A stretch of DNA of 64,000 nt. Source: Cytophagaceae bacterium (GTDB taxonomy: Bacteria; Bacteroidota; Bacteroidia; Cytophagales; Flexibacteraceae). The stretch covers positions 1,116,001 to 1,180,000 of the forward strand of contig CANGYH010000001.1 in NCBI GenBank assembly GCA_947458545.1, read 5' to 3'. The notes beneath the pieces were generated by a model that saw nothing but the letters and a program-made list of their open reading frames with translations, searched no databases and was not told the origin of the DNA. A program made the position numbers and the translations under genes. This document shows, in pieces, positions 17,601 through 26,881 of this stretch (within the stretch, counting starts at the first letter, position 1; every line of letters starts with the position of its first letter).

Positions 17601-19120
17601 TCCCACCGCCAGTCTTTGCCCAGCACCAGTTTTTCTTTGAGCCCGGCCTTTATGAGCATCTGTTTGGTAGCCTCGTCAGAAAGGCGCGTGGCGGGTAGTA
17701 TGGGCTCGGTAGCCAAAGCATAGGCTAATAAGGCCGCCAAACGTGCGGTGCGCTCCAGATACTCAGGCTCTAAAATCTTGATGTGGTCGCAGTCTGCATG
17801 GTAGCAGTTGTACACAGCGGCCGGCATATTAGCTATGGGGTCTGCTACAGGTATCCCCTCTAGCAGAAAAGGTTGATGGTCGCTGTGCAACCCAGGGCGG
17901 CTCTCGATCAGGTTGGTATAGCCGGTGTCGCGCACCTGGGCCAACCTGCCTATGGTCGAAAAGTACTCTGCCGCCTGGCCATGGCCGAAGGTGTTCCACC
18001 CTTTGGCATTGCCAGCCATGTCGAAGTTGAGCATGTACTTGACGCGCCCCAGCTCCTTACGTTTTTTGGCTTGGGCCACGTAATGGCTACTGCCCACCAG
18101 CCCCTGCTCCTCGCCCATAAACCACACGAATTGAATGGTACGGTCGGGCTCTAGCCCGGTGGCTTTGAGCAGGCGCGCTGCCTCCAAAATTGCAGCAGAG
18201 CCAAGGCCATTGTCTGTGGCACCCGAGGCCAGATCCCAGCTATCCCAATGGGCACCGACGACGATAACCTCGTTGGGTTTTGTCTTTCCGCGCAGCGAAG
18301 CAATTACGTTACGCGCCTCTCGCTCTTCAAAGCTATTCTCCATGCGCACCTGGGCCAGTAGGCGCTCTTCGCCCAGCCACTTACGCAAGGCGCGCCCAGC
18401 ATCGTTGCCGATGCACAGGGCCGGGATGGCAATCAGGTTGCCATCTACCGAGGCTGTGCCTGTAAGTAAGGTGCGCCCGGGCGCCGCATTGATGAAGACG
18501 ATACCTGCTGCACCAAACTCTTGCGCCAAAGCTGCCTTCTCTGAGCGATGCAGGTTCTTACGGCCCGGTTTGGCACCCTCTAGCCCTATGTTGAGCAGCA
18601 CCATACGCCCGGGTACAGAGTCTTTGATACGCTCAAAATCTTCGCGCAGGCCGTTGCCGGCATCTACCAATCTGGCGCGCACGTCTGCCTCTCGGGGCGA
18701 GTGGGCAAGGGCAACGGCCTCGTAACGTACAAAATGGTCTGATTGCTGGGGGACGATATCAAGCTCCAGGTATTGCCGCTGCCAAACCTGTATAGGAAAC
18801 TTTTGATAACGGATCGGCTTAAGGCCCAACGCCTTGGCTTTCAGCAGGATGTACTCCTCTGCCTTGGCACCGTTTGCCGTGCCCGACATCCGGTGGCCGA
18901 TGGCCTGTGTAGCATCCTTAAGCACCTCGTAGGCCAGCGGCCGAGCCGCACTCTCTTGCCAGATTTTGTCGGCGGCCAAGCCAAGGCGCGCTGCGTCTGG
19001 CCGGGGTGCAAGCACTTGGCCAAGGGCAGGCAAGGCCAGAGGCCAGCCCAAAAGCATCCATAAAAACAGTGGTACCGCATTACCCTTTTGGGGCTGCACC
19101 CAAGCCGAAGCCTCGTCCAT
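17597..19120 (-). CDS. M28-family zinc peptidase with PA domain (carboxypeptidase Q-like)
   Basis: A 507-residue exported metallopeptidase. A hydrophobic stretch at about 17-35 (FLWMLLGWPLALPALG) is the signal peptide. A protease-associated domain spans about 160-275, with GAAGIVFINAAPG. The catalytic domain holds the M28 zinc ligands in order: GAHWDSWD (His, about 293), GATDNGLGSA (bridging Asp), GEEQGLVGS (Glu-Glu), FDMAG (Asp) and HSDHQPFLL (last His). The layout matches carboxypeptidase Q/plasma glutamate carboxypeptidase-like enzymes that release residues from peptides. The ATG at 19120 gives a slightly long, polar N-region before the signal; a later non-ATG start is possible. It probably acts in periplasm or outside for peptide use. 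Confidence 0.85.
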   Translation of the reverse strand: MDEASAWVQPQKGNAVPLFLWMLLGWPLALPALGQVLAPRPDAARLGLAADKIWQESAARPLAYEVLKDATQAIGHRMSGTANGAKAEEYILLKAKALGLKPIRYQKFPIQVWQRQYLELDIVPQQSDHFVRYEAVALAHSPREADVRARLVDAGNGLREDFERIKDSVPGRMVLLNIGLEGAKPGRKNLHRSEKAALAQEFGAAGIVFINAAPGRTLLTGTASVDGNLIAIPALCIGNDAGRALRKWLGEERLLAQVRMENSFEEREARNVIASLRGKTKPNEVIVVGAHWDSWDLASGATDNGLGSAAILEAARLLKATGLEPDRTIQFVWFMGEEQGLVGSSHYVAQAKKRKELGRVKYMLNFDMAGNAKGWNTFGHGQAAEYFSTIGRLAQVRDTGYTNLIESRPGLHSDHQPFLLEGIPVADPIANMPAAVYNCYHADCDHIKILEPEYLERTARLAALLAYALATEPILPATRLSDEATKQMLIKAGLKEKLVLGKDWRWD

Positions 19121-19192
19121 ATATGCGGCTTGAAGATAGCAAAGACGTGGGCGATTTCTGGGCTGGCTTATCCCTTTGGGAGGCGCGGTAAG

Positions 19193-19200
19193 TACCTTTG
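19193..19200 (+). promoter_or_regulatory. -7 element before biotin carboxylase gene
   Basis: TACCTTTG matches the Bacteroidota -7 consensus TAnnTTTG and lies 30 bases before the ATG at 19231. No TTG was found at the ideal 17-23 base distance; the nearest TTTG (19175-19178) is 14 bases away. Confidence 0.45.
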
Positions 19201-19230
19201 CCCTCCACCGAAAAGCAAAGCCTACTGCCC

Positions 19231-20724
19231 ATGCATCAGCCCATCCGCAAAGTTCTCATTGCCAACCGCGGCGAAATTGCCCTACGCATCATGCGCACCT
19301 GCAAAGACATGGGTATTGCTACGGTAGCCGTTTACTCTGAGGCAGACCGTCTTCTGCCCTTTGTAGCCTATGCAGACGAGGCCATCTGTATAGGGCCAGC
19401 CGCCAGTGCCGAGAGCTACCTGCGGGTTGATAAACTTATTGCCGCAGCCCAGCAAACCGGTGCCGATGCCATCCACCCGGGCTATGGATTTTTGTCAGAA
19501 AAAGAGGCGCTGCCAGAGGCATGCGCAGCGGCAGGCATTCGGTTTATCGGCCCTTCGGCCCATGCTATCAGTATAATGGGCAACAAGGTCTCTGCCAAAG
19601 ATGCCGTCCGGGCCTTTGGAGTTGAGCTGGTGCCCGGCTCTGAAGGTAAAGTAACTGACCCTGCCGAAGCCCTTGCAATATCAGAGAAGATTGGCTTTCC
19701 GGTGCTGGTAAAAGCGGCAGCTGGCGGAGGCGGCAAGGGGATGCGCGTGGTACATCAAGCCGATGGCTTTGCCGACGAAATGGCCATGGCACAAAACGAG
19801 GCCGGCGGTGCCTTTGGAGATGCCTCGGTCTTTATAGAGAAGTACGTACTGAATCCGAAGCACATTGAGGTGCAGATCCTGGCCGACAAGTTTGGCAATA
19901 CGGTGTACCTCTACGAGCGCGAATGCTCTGTGCAGAGGCGCCATCAAAAAGTGGTAGAAGAGGCTCCATCGCCGGTGGTAGACGAAACACTGCGCCGCCG
20001 CTTGGGCGAGGCAGCCGTGCGCGTTGCCCAAAGCTGCCGATACGAAGGTGCCGGCACGGTAGAGTTCATTATGGACCCTGATAAGAACTTCTACTTCTTA
20101 GAGATGAATACCCGCCTGCAGGTAGAGCATCCTGTAACGGAAATGGTAACGGGGTTAGACCTGGTGGAACTGCAGATTCGCATAGCCCAAGGCGAAAAGC
20201 TACCATTTGCGCAAGAAGACCTAAGCATCCGAGGCTGGGCCATTGAGGCGCGGGTTTACGCAGAAGACCCGCGCGAGAATTTCTTGCCCTCGCCCGCAAG
20301 GCTAGACAGGTACCGCGCCCCGCAGGGCCCAGGCATCCGCGTAGATGATGGCTTTGCCGAAGGGTTAGAAATCCCCGTTTTCTACGATCCGATGATCTCT
20401 AAGCTGATTGCCTACGGCCAAACCCGCCAGCAGGCCATCGCCCGCCTGCGCCGCGCCATTGCCGAGTATGAGATTGCCGGGCCAGGCCACAACCTGCCCT
20501 TTCTGGAGTTTATCCTGGGCCACGAGGAGTTTGTGTCTGGCAGGTTTGATACTGGCTTTATAGACAAGTTCTACAAGCCTGAGCTGTTGCCTGCCAACCC
20601 GGCACCAGAGAACCTAGCTGCCGCGGCTGCCCTGGCAGCGTATTTGCAGGCAGAGGCAACACCCACGCCTGCACAGGCCGAGGCCAACCCACCTATGAGC
20701 GCATGGCGAATGCGCCGTAGCTAA
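19231..20724 (+). CDS. accC: Biotin carboxylase subunit of an acyl-CoA carboxylase
   Basis: ATP-grasp enzyme that carboxylates the biotin carried by a partner carrier protein, feeding acetyl-CoA or propionyl-CoA carboxylase. The 497 residues start RKVLIANRGEIALRIMRTCK (biotin carboxylase N-domain), carry the ATP-binding AAAGGGGKGMR near 165, the ECSVQRRHQKVVEEAPSP block and the EMNTRLQVEHPVTE catalytic block near 290. It is longer than the roughly 450-residue fatty-acid AccC and has a low-complexity Ala/Pro tail, as in Bacteroidota subunits of the propionyl/acetyl-CoA carboxylase type, and it is not next to accB or a carboxyltransferase gene. Substrate is therefore open. The ATG at 19231 is preferred to 19198. 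Only one base separates its stop from the opposing PAP2-like stop (TAAGCTA). Confidence 0.85.
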   Translation: MHQPIRKVLIANRGEIALRIMRTCKDMGIATVAVYSEADRLLPFVAYADEAICIGPAASAESYLRVDKLIAAAQQTGADAIHPGYGFLSEKEALPEACAAAGIRFIGPSAHAISIMGNKVSAKDAVRAFGVELVPGSEGKVTDPAEALAISEKIGFPVLVKAAAGGGGKGMRVVHQADGFADEMAMAQNEAGGAFGDASVFIEKYVLNPKHIEVQILADKFGNTVYLYERECSVQRRHQKVVEEAPSPVVDETLRRRLGEAAVRVAQSCRYEGAGTVEFIMDPDKNFYFLEMNTRLQVEHPVTEMVTGLDLVELQIRIAQGEKLPFAQEDLSIRGWAIEARVYAEDPRENFLPSPARLDRYRAPQGPGIRVDDGFAEGLEIPVFYDPMISKLIAYGQTRQQAIARLRRAIAEYEIAGPGHNLPFLEFILGHEEFVSGRFDTGFIDKFYKPELLPANPAPENLAAAAALAAYLQAEATPTPAQAEANPPMSAWRMRRS

Positions 20725-20725
20725 G

Positions 20726-21394
20726 CTACAAGCTCCATAGGCCAACCGCTACGCCTGCAAGCAAGCCCAAGCCGCTGCCCCAGATTACCTGGCCGGTTTG
20801 GTGTGCCCCAAGGGAGAGCCGCGCCCAACTGGCCAGGCCTGTTGCCAGTATAGCCCCAACCAGTGGCGGCAGCCAAACCAGGGCTGCACTGGCCCATGCC
20901 ATAGTGGCAAAGTAACCCACAAATGCAGCAGACGCACAGGCATGGCCGCTGATGCGATACACGAAATTGATGCCTGCATTAACCGCAGCAAGGGCCGCCA
21001 ATCCTACCAGAAGTCGCCACAGGTACAGTGGTAAGGCTACCTGCAGGGCCCAGGCAGCACCTGCATAGATGGCGGCTGTAGCCAACAACGCAAACAGACG
21101 GTCTGCCTTGGGGCGTAGTTGCAAATCCGTAACAAGACCAAGAAAATAACCCAGCCACACCAGGGTAGCAGGTAGCACAAAGGCCACCACAGATAGCACG
21201 CCTAGCAGCGCCAGCCTAAAATCGGGCCTTAGCCCCATCGGCAGCCATTGCCCCAGCAGCAGGCCAGCAAAGGCATAGCAAGGCAGCAGCGTAGGATGTA
21301 AAACCACAGACAAGGCAAGTGCCCATTGCCTGCCGGCAAAAGAGGCAGCGGGGCCATCTGGGTCTCTAGTAACAGTCGATTGGGGCTGGTCCAA
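20726..21394 (-). CDS. PAP2-like multi-spanning membrane protein
   Basis: A 222-residue protein that is almost wholly hydrophobic, with about six helices. RISGHACASA and ARLSLGAHQTGQ resemble motifs 2 (SGH) and 3 (R-x5-H-x3-D) of PAP2 lipid phosphatases: the Ser-Gly-His, the Arg and the second His are present, but the acidic residue of motif 3 is Gln, and the classical KxxxxxxRP motif is only loosely recalled by LRPKADR. It may dephosphorylate a lipid or have lost activity. The frame begins with TTG five bases after the sigma-54 stop, so the two are very likely one transcript. No ATG is available before the first helix. Confidence 0.6.
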   Translation of the reverse strand: MDQPQSTVTRDPDGPAASFAGRQWALALSVVLHPTLLPCYAFAGLLLGQWLPMGLRPDFRLALLGVLSVVAFVLPATLVWLGYFLGLVTDLQLRPKADRLFALLATAAIYAGAAWALQVALPLYLWRLLVGLAALAAVNAGINFVYRISGHACASAAFVGYFATMAWASAALVWLPPLVGAILATGLASWARLSLGAHQTGQVIWGSGLGLLAGVAVGLWSL

Positions 21395-21399
21395 GGGGC

Positions 21400-22863
21400 T
21401 TAAAGTTCTTTGCGGAGGCGGGCTACGGGAATATTGAGCTGCTCGCGGTATTTGGCCACGGTGCGGCGTGCTATCGGAAAGCCCCTGTCTGCCAGCAGTT
21501 CTTCTAGCTTCTCATCGCTCAAGGGGTGGTCTTTATCCTCCTCATCTATCAACCGCTTCAGCACTTGCTTTACCTCACGGGTAGAAACGTCTTCGCCGGC
21601 GTCGTTCTGAATGCCTTCGGAGAAGAAGAACTTGAGCGAAAAGACCCCAAACTCGGTTTGCACATATTTGCTGCTGGCTACACGGCTGATGGTGGATATG
21701 TCCATCTTCACCATGTCAGCTATGTCTTTTAAAATCATAGGGCGCAGGCGGGCCTCGTCACCTTCCAAAAAGAAGTCGTATTGATACTCAAGTATGGCCT
21801 GCATTACGCGCAGCAGCGTCTGCTGCCGCTGCTTGAGGGCATCTATAAACCAGCGGGCCGAGTCTAGCTTTTGCTTGACGAAAGTGACCGTCTCTTTGGC
21901 GGCGCGGCTTTTCTTGTCGCTTTTGGCATAGGCATCCAGCATATCGGCATACTGGCGGCTTACGCGGAGCTCAGGGGCATTTCGGCTGTTGAGGGTAAGC
22001 TCTAGTTTGCCTCCGACCTGAGTTACGATAAAATCGGGCAGAACATGTGGAGCGGCGCCCCCTGCCAGGCCGCTTTCTCCGGGCTTGGGGTTCAGATGGG
22101 TAATGAGGCGGATGGCATCCTTTAAGTCCTCATAATCTTCAATATCCAGGCGGCGTTGCAGGCGGTCGTAGTGCTTTCGGGTAAACTCTTCAAAGTAATC
22201 TTCTACGATACGGATGGCAAGGTCGTTTGCGGCAGGCGGGCCAGGGCGGCGCTCCAATTGTAGCAACAGGCACTCTTGCAGATTGCGGGCGGCAATGCCT
22301 GCCGGGTCAAACTGCTGGATCATCAACAGCACCTGCTCTACCTGGGCCGGGGTTATGTAGAGATTCTGCGAGAAAGCCAGGTCGTTGGCAATGGAGCTTA
22401 ACTCTCGCCGGAGATAACCATCCTCCTCTAGCGAACCTATAATCTGAACGCCTATCTGATACCGGGCCTCGTCTAAACGCAGGTAACCCAGTTGTTGCAT
22501 CAACTGGTCGTTCAATGTAGTGCCGTCGGCCTGAATGCTCTCGCGCTCTTCTTCAAAGCCGGGCCCGTCACCCTGCATCTTGTATCCGGCAATGTCCTCG
22601 TCTCTCAGATACTCTTCTACGTCAATGCCTTCTCGCTCATCTGCGGGGCCGTCATCGTTGCCATCCTCGTTAGAGAAGAGGTCTTCGGCCTCGTCGTTGT
22701 TGTCTGCTTGGTCTAGCCCTTCTTCCAAGGCCGGATTTTCTTCTAACTCTTGCTCTATCCGCGTATCAAGCTCAGCCGTTGGCACTTGCAGCAGCTTGAT
22801 AAACTGAATCTGCTGCGGAGACAATCGCTGAGAGAGGCTTTGTCTTAGGCCGATTTTTTGCAT
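21400..22863 (-). CDS. rpoN: RNA polymerase sigma-54 factor
   Basis: Alternative sigma factor that binds -24/-12 promoters and needs AAA+ activators. The 487 residues show all regions: the Gln/Leu-rich region I (IGLRQSLSQRLSPQQIQFIKL, then ELDTRIEQELEENPALEEG), an acidic region II (about 45-115), the core-binding region, and the C-terminal RpoN box, here ARRTVAKYREQLNIP, where the family has ARRTVAKYREx(L/M). The start ATG directly precedes the conserved QKIGLRQSL. A TACTTTTG -7-type element lies about 40 bases upstream on its strand. It is first in a likely pair with the PAP2-like gene. No enhancer-binding regulator is in the window. Confidence 0.95.
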   Translation of the reverse strand: MQKIGLRQSLSQRLSPQQIQFIKLLQVPTAELDTRIEQELEENPALEEGLDQADNNDEAEDLFSNEDGNDDGPADEREGIDVEEYLRDEDIAGYKMQGDGPGFEEERESIQADGTTLNDQLMQQLGYLRLDEARYQIGVQIIGSLEEDGYLRRELSSIANDLAFSQNLYITPAQVEQVLLMIQQFDPAGIAARNLQECLLLQLERRPGPPAANDLAIRIVEDYFEEFTRKHYDRLQRRLDIEDYEDLKDAIRLITHLNPKPGESGLAGGAAPHVLPDFIVTQVGGKLELTLNSRNAPELRVSRQYADMLDAYAKSDKKSRAAKETVTFVKQKLDSARWFIDALKQRQQTLLRVMQAILEYQYDFFLEGDEARLRPMILKDIADMVKMDISTISRVASSKYVQTEFGVFSLKFFFSEGIQNDAGEDVSTREVKQVLKRLIDEEDKDHPLSDEKLEELLADRGFPIARRTVAKYREQLNIPVARLRKEL

Positions 22864-23171
22864 CTTGACGGAGGTTTACGTGGGGCAGCTACCAGCCCTA
22901 AGGCAAAAGTAACGCACTTGGCAGCACCGCTCGTACAAAAGGTATGCCATTCCCTTAAAAACCACATTTATGTAAATCCCTAGCCTGATAATACATGGCA
23001 TGCTTGCAGGCTTCTGCCATCAAGAGAGGCGGGGTGCCAAGTAGCCTTAGAGTGCTATGGTAAAGGTAAAACGCAGTAAGAGGCAGCGTCCGCCTGGGTT
23101 CCATCGTAAGCAGGAGTCAATATCGGGCAGCACACTCCTACCCTACCCCTATATTTGTCCGAATAGGAACG
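22864..23171. other. 308-base divergent intergenic region between rpoN and recJ
   Basis: It holds the two facing promoters: TACTTTTG on the minus strand (22911-22904, for rpoN) and TATATTTG on the plus strand (23150-23157, for recJ, 14 bases before its ATG). No ideal -33 TTG was found for either. I see no tRNA, no long hairpin and no convincing short gene in the remaining 240 bases. Confidence 0.5.
23150..23157 (+). promoter_or_regulatory. -7 element before recJ
   Basis: TATATTTG is an exact TAnnTTTG match 14 bases before the recJ ATG, implying a leader of only a few bases. The -33 TTG is not visible at the usual spacing. Confidence 0.5.
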
Positions 23172-24890
23172 ATGCAGACTTTCTCTAGACAAGCCGGTGC
23201 GGGCGTGGTGTACGCAGATCTCCCTGCCGTAGTGCGGCAGTTGCTGGCCACGCGGGGCGTTACAGACCAAGCCACCGCCCAGCGGTACTTCCAGCCAAGC
23301 GTGGCAGACCTTGCTGCACCTGGGTTGATGCTCGGCCTAGATAAAGCGGTGGCTCGCCTGCAACAAGCCCTGGCCCAGCAAGAGCTGATTTACATACTGG
23401 GTGATTACGATGCAGACGGCATCTGCGGCACCGTGCTATTGGCCGAAGGCCTTGCCGATTGCCAAGGCCATGTAGCGACCTATACCCCTGACAGGTTTAC
23501 GGAAGGTTACGGCATCTCTATGCAAGCCATTGAGGCAGCCAAAGCCGCCGGAGCCAGAGTCTTTATAAGTGTTGATTGCGGCACCAAGAACCACGCAGAG
23601 ATTGCCGCCGCTAACCAGGCCGGGATAGACGTTATCGTCTGCGACCACCACTTGCCTGAGGCTACGCTACCCGAGGCCTACGCCATTCTCAACCCGAAGC
23701 AGGCGGGCGATGCCTTTCCCAACAAAGACCTATGTGGGTGCGGGGTGGCATTTACCCTTTGGCACGGGCTAGCCCTGGGCCTAGGGTTACCTTCTGAAAA
23801 GATTGAAGCTGCCTTAGACCTTGTAGCCATTGCCACCTGTGCCGATGCTGTGCCCCTACTTGGCCAAAACCGCACGCTGGTAGCCCTGGGCCTAGAGCAA
23901 ATCCGCGAGGGTAGGCTGCGCCCTGGTATGGCTGCCCTGCTGGAGTCTGCCAATCTGCATCCAGAGCAAACATCCTTTCCGCTAGACGCGCACCGGGTGG
24001 TGTATAGCCTGGCGCCGCGCCTAAACGCTGCCGGACGTATGGCCCACGGGAGCCTGTCTGTAAACCTGCTACGCGCCAAAGACGCCAAAGAAGCAGAGAA
24101 GCTGGCCGAAGAACTTGAGGCCCTCAACAACAAGCGCCGAGACCTAGACCAACTCTTGACCGCCGAGGCGCTGGAGATGATTCGCACCACGGAGGGCGGA
24201 GAGACGGCCCCGGCCACCGTACTTGTAAACCCAAACTGGAGCCTGGGCGTGCTCGGCATAACAGCAAGCCGCTTGCTGGAGCATTACCCCCGCCCCACCA
24301 TCGTACTTACCGAGCACGAAGGCCACTATACGGGCTCTGCCCGCTCTGGGCCAGGGTTTGATGTTTATACTGCGCTAGAGGCTTGTGCAGATCTGCTCGT
24401 CCGCTTTGGGGGGCACAGCTTTGCTGCCGGGCTCACCCTCAAAAAAGAGGATTTGGGTCTGTTTATGGTTAGGTTCAGCCAGTTGGCCTACGAAGCCCGC
24501 AACGGCTCCAAGCCCGAGCCTCCTGCCCGCACGCTGTCTGAGGCTACGCTCGAGTTTAAGCAAATCACCCCAGAGCTTTGCCGTTGGACGGAGGCCATGT
24601 CTCCTTACGGGCCTGGCAATCCGCGGCCATTGTTCAAAGCCAATGGCCTGATGCTGCTAGAAGATAGCCGTGTGCTGTATCACAAGGTTACCAAGCAGCC
24701 CAACCACCTGATGCTGATGCTGGCCGACAAGGATGGCTACGTGATGGAGGCTGCCGGCTGGGGTATGGCCAAGCTGTGGGACCGTGTTTCTGCCAAGCCA
24801 GAGCTGGCTATGACCTTTCACCTGGAGTTATACCGAAACAGAGATGGAGGCGTGCTGCCCCGCCTTGTCATCCGGCATCTGGAGGTTTAA
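23172..24890 (+). CDS. recJ: Single-stranded-DNA exonuclease RecJ
   Basis: 5'-3' ssDNA exonuclease of the DHH phosphoesterase superfamily, used in recombination, mismatch and base-excision repair. The 572 residues show motif I ILGDYDADGICGT (about 76-88), motif II FISVDCGTKNH (about 133-143), the DHH motif VCDHHLPE (about 156-163), ATCADAVPLLGQNR (about 223-236), the PRLNAAGRM motif near 280 and the DHHA1 block SARSGPGFDVYTALE, then GGHSFAAGLTL. The C-terminal OB-like domain follows. The length is in the family range. The ATG start is well supported. The next glycosyltransferase starts 30 bases downstream on the same strand, so read-through is likely although the functions are unrelated. Confidence 0.95.
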   Translation: MQTFSRQAGAGVVYADLPAVVRQLLATRGVTDQATAQRYFQPSVADLAAPGLMLGLDKAVARLQQALAQQELIYILGDYDADGICGTVLLAEGLADCQGHVATYTPDRFTEGYGISMQAIEAAKAAGARVFISVDCGTKNHAEIAAANQAGIDVIVCDHHLPEATLPEAYAILNPKQAGDAFPNKDLCGCGVAFTLWHGLALGLGLPSEKIEAALDLVAIATCADAVPLLGQNRTLVALGLEQIREGRLRPGMAALLESANLHPEQTSFPLDAHRVVYSLAPRLNAAGRMAHGSLSVNLLRAKDAKEAEKLAEELEALNNKRRDLDQLLTAEALEMIRTTEGGETAPATVLVNPNWSLGVLGITASRLLEHYPRPTIVLTEHEGHYTGSARSGPGFDVYTALEACADLLVRFGGHSFAAGLTLKKEDLGLFMVRFSQLAYEARNGSKPEPPARTLSEATLEFKQITPELCRWTEAMSPYGPGNPRPLFKANGLMLLEDSRVLYHKVTKQPNHLMLMLADKDGYVMEAAGWGMAKLWDRVSAKPELAMTFHLELYRNRDGGVLPRLVIRHLEV

Positions 24891-24920
24891 ACCTGTTGAC
24901 CCGCTTACGCCGCCACTGGC

Positions 24921-26225
24921 ATGAAGACGGTACTGATTCTGACTTATTACTGGCCGCCCTCGGCAGGCAGCGGTGTGCAGCGATGGCTAAAGTTTGCCAA
25001 GTACCTGCCAAGCTATGGTTGGCGGCCCGTTATTGTTACCCCGCGTAACGGTACTGCACCCTATTACGACAAGGGGCTACTGCAAGACGTGCCCTCTGAG
25101 GCTGAGGTCCTCCACACAGGTACGCTGGAACCATTTGCCATCTACAACGCCCTCCAGGGCAAAAAGAAGGACACCCCCATCCCGGTTGGGATGATGGGCC
25201 TGACTGAAAAGAAGGGGGTCTTCCACAAGCTGAGCAGCTACCTGCGGGCCAACCTTTTTGTCCCCGATGCCCGCAAAGGCTGGGTGCCTTATGCCCAAAA
25301 GGCAGCCCTTGCACGCATAGCCCAAGGCGGGATAGACGTGCTGGTGACCACCGGGCCGCCCCACAGCACCCACCTGGCAGGCCTGGCCATCCACCAGAAG
25401 ACGGGTATCCCCTGGCTGGCAGACTTGCGCGACCCCTGGACGAACATCTACTATAATCAGACTCTGCCCCGCACCGCCGCCACCCAAGCCAAAGACCTGG
25501 CCTGGGAGACCGAGGTTGTGCAAACCGCCTCGGCCGTCACGGTCGTATCGCCGGGGATGGCAGATGAGTTCGGGCCGCGCGCCAGGCAACTGCAGATCAT
25601 CTACAACGGCTACGACGCCGACGACCTGCCCGCCCAACGCCCGGCACCCCACACAGGCTTCTGCCTGAGCCACGTGGGCAACTTCTTTCCCGCCTTAGAG
25701 AGCCCCGGGCTGGTAGCCGCCTTGGCAGAGCTGGTAGCCCAAGAGCCCGGCTTTGCCCAAGACCTGCAACTTCGCTTTACCGGCTTGCTGGATGCAGGCG
25801 TAGAGGCACGCCTCCGCGAAGCAGGCCTGGGGCCCTACCTGCATCTGACCCCACCCGTCAGCCACCACGAGGCCGTTGTCGAAATGCTACAGGCCAGCGT
25901 CCTGCTCTTCTCCATCGCCAACGAGGGCAACGTGCGCGCGCTCGTCTCCGGCAAAATCTTCGAGTACCTGGCTACCGGCCTGCCCATCCTCCCCATCGGA
26001 GACAATAGCAGCGGTGCGGGCACCGTCTTGGCTCAAGCAGACCAAGGCCCCATGCTACCCCACGATGATACCCCCGGTATTAAGCAGGCCTTGCTAACTG
26101 CCTACCACGCTTGGATAGCCCATGGCAAGCGCCCTGTCGTAAGGAGCAGCGCAAGCGCCGAGGCCTTCAGCCGCGAGGGCCTAACGGGCCAACTTGCCCA
26201 TCTGTTAGCAGGGCTGGCGAGCTAG
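24921..26225 (+). CDS. Family 4 glycosyltransferase
   Basis: A 434-residue GT-B enzyme opening with VLILTYYWPPSAGSGVQRWL, the N-terminal signature of a Bacteroidota GT4 subgroup. WLADLRDPWTNIYY sits near 165, and TVVSPGMADEF, IIYNGYDADD and a donor-domain ALVSGKIFEYLATGLPIL follow; in this subgroup the Lys and Glu of GKIFEY stand where other GT4s have E-x7-E. It likely adds a sugar to an envelope glycan. The ATG is the only reasonable start. It follows recJ closely and is followed by a small exported protein gene after 113 bases without an obvious hairpin. Confidence 0.83.
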   Translation: MKTVLILTYYWPPSAGSGVQRWLKFAKYLPSYGWRPVIVTPRNGTAPYYDKGLLQDVPSEAEVLHTGTLEPFAIYNALQGKKKDTPIPVGMMGLTEKKGVFHKLSSYLRANLFVPDARKGWVPYAQKAALARIAQGGIDVLVTTGPPHSTHLAGLAIHQKTGIPWLADLRDPWTNIYYNQTLPRTAATQAKDLAWETEVVQTASAVTVVSPGMADEFGPRARQLQIIYNGYDADDLPAQRPAPHTGFCLSHVGNFFPALESPGLVAALAELVAQEPGFAQDLQLRFTGLLDAGVEARLREAGLGPYLHLTPPVSHHEAVVEMLQASVLLFSIANEGNVRALVSGKIFEYLATGLPILPIGDNSSGAGTVLAQADQGPMLPHDDTPGIKQALLTAYHAWIAHGKRPVVRSSASAEAFSREGLTGQLAHLLAGLAS

Positions 26226-26338
26226 GCATAAGGGCCTTTCAAAATGCGGGTTTCACCCAAAAATGTGGCAACAGCGTGCTTTGGCTTGCGTATGAAAAGC
26301 TGATAACCAGCTTGTAAACCTAAGTTCCATCCAAAGCC

Positions 26339-26734
26339 ATGAAAACCAGACACGCCATCCTCTTAGCGGTTTGCGCGCTGATCGCAGGCCTGCTTCCCCC
26401 CGCACTGGCAGACGAAGGCCCCCGCTTCAAAAAGTCCAGAATTGTGCGAAAGGCCCACCGGCCTCACCATGCAAAGGCCATCACAGGCCCGATTTTACAA
26501 ACCAGCCGCCCTGGCACCTCTGAAGGCTACCGCGTCTATGGGGATGCCACCCGATACAACGACGGCGACACCCAAAAGGAACTGCGCAAGGCCCAGCAAC
26601 GCCAAGAAAAAGCAGCCCGCCGTGCCGCCCGCTTGGCCCAGCGCAACGAGGCCCAGCGCATCCGCCAAGACCGACGTGCCCTAGGCAACCAGGTCGTGGC
26701 CCATAACTACAGCAAGCGCCGCCGCTACCGGTAG
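26339..26734 (+). CDS. Small exported basic protein, unknown function
   Basis: 131 residues. A clear signal peptide (MKTRHAILLAVCALIAGLLP, cleavage after ALA at about 24) is followed by a very basic mature part rich in Arg, Lys, Gln and Ala. About 78-112 is strongly helical and charged (QKELRKAQQRQEKAARRAAR), possibly a coiled coil; the tail ends SKRRRYR. I do not recognise a family. The basic periplasmic protein could bind an anionic polymer or membrane, but that is a guess. It is followed by a strong terminator, which supports it as a real gene end. Confidence 0.65.
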   Translation: MKTRHAILLAVCALIAGLLPPALADEGPRFKKSRIVRKAHRPHHAKAITGPILQTSRPGTSEGYRVYGDATRYNDGDTQKELRKAQQRQEKAARRAARLAQRNEAQRIRQDRRALGNQVVAHNYSKRRRYR

Positions 26735-26820
26735 GGCCAGGCAGGAGCGGCCCTGGGTGCCCCCCATTTCAACGGGCTGTTAACTAACGTAACTAGGTAG
26801 TAAGAACCCGTCTCAATCAG

Positions 26821-26854
26821 ACGGCCAGGCACAAGAAGTGTCTGGCCGTTTTTT
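26821..26854 (+). terminator. Rho-independent terminator
   Basis: ACGGCCAGGCAC (26821-26832) pairs with GTGTCTGGCCGT (26838-26849), with one G-T wobble, around a five-base loop, followed by six T (26849-26854). It ends plus-strand transcription 87 bases past the small basic protein gene and lies before the convergent lipoprotein gene. Confidence 0.88.
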
Positions 26855-26881
26855 GCATATGGCAATTGAATCTCCCTACCG

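Noticed and set aside
18135-18725. 196-codon plus-strand frame over the M28 peptidase
   Set aside because: Shadow frame rich in Arg/Ser/Ala of the kind produced by antisense GC-rich codons.
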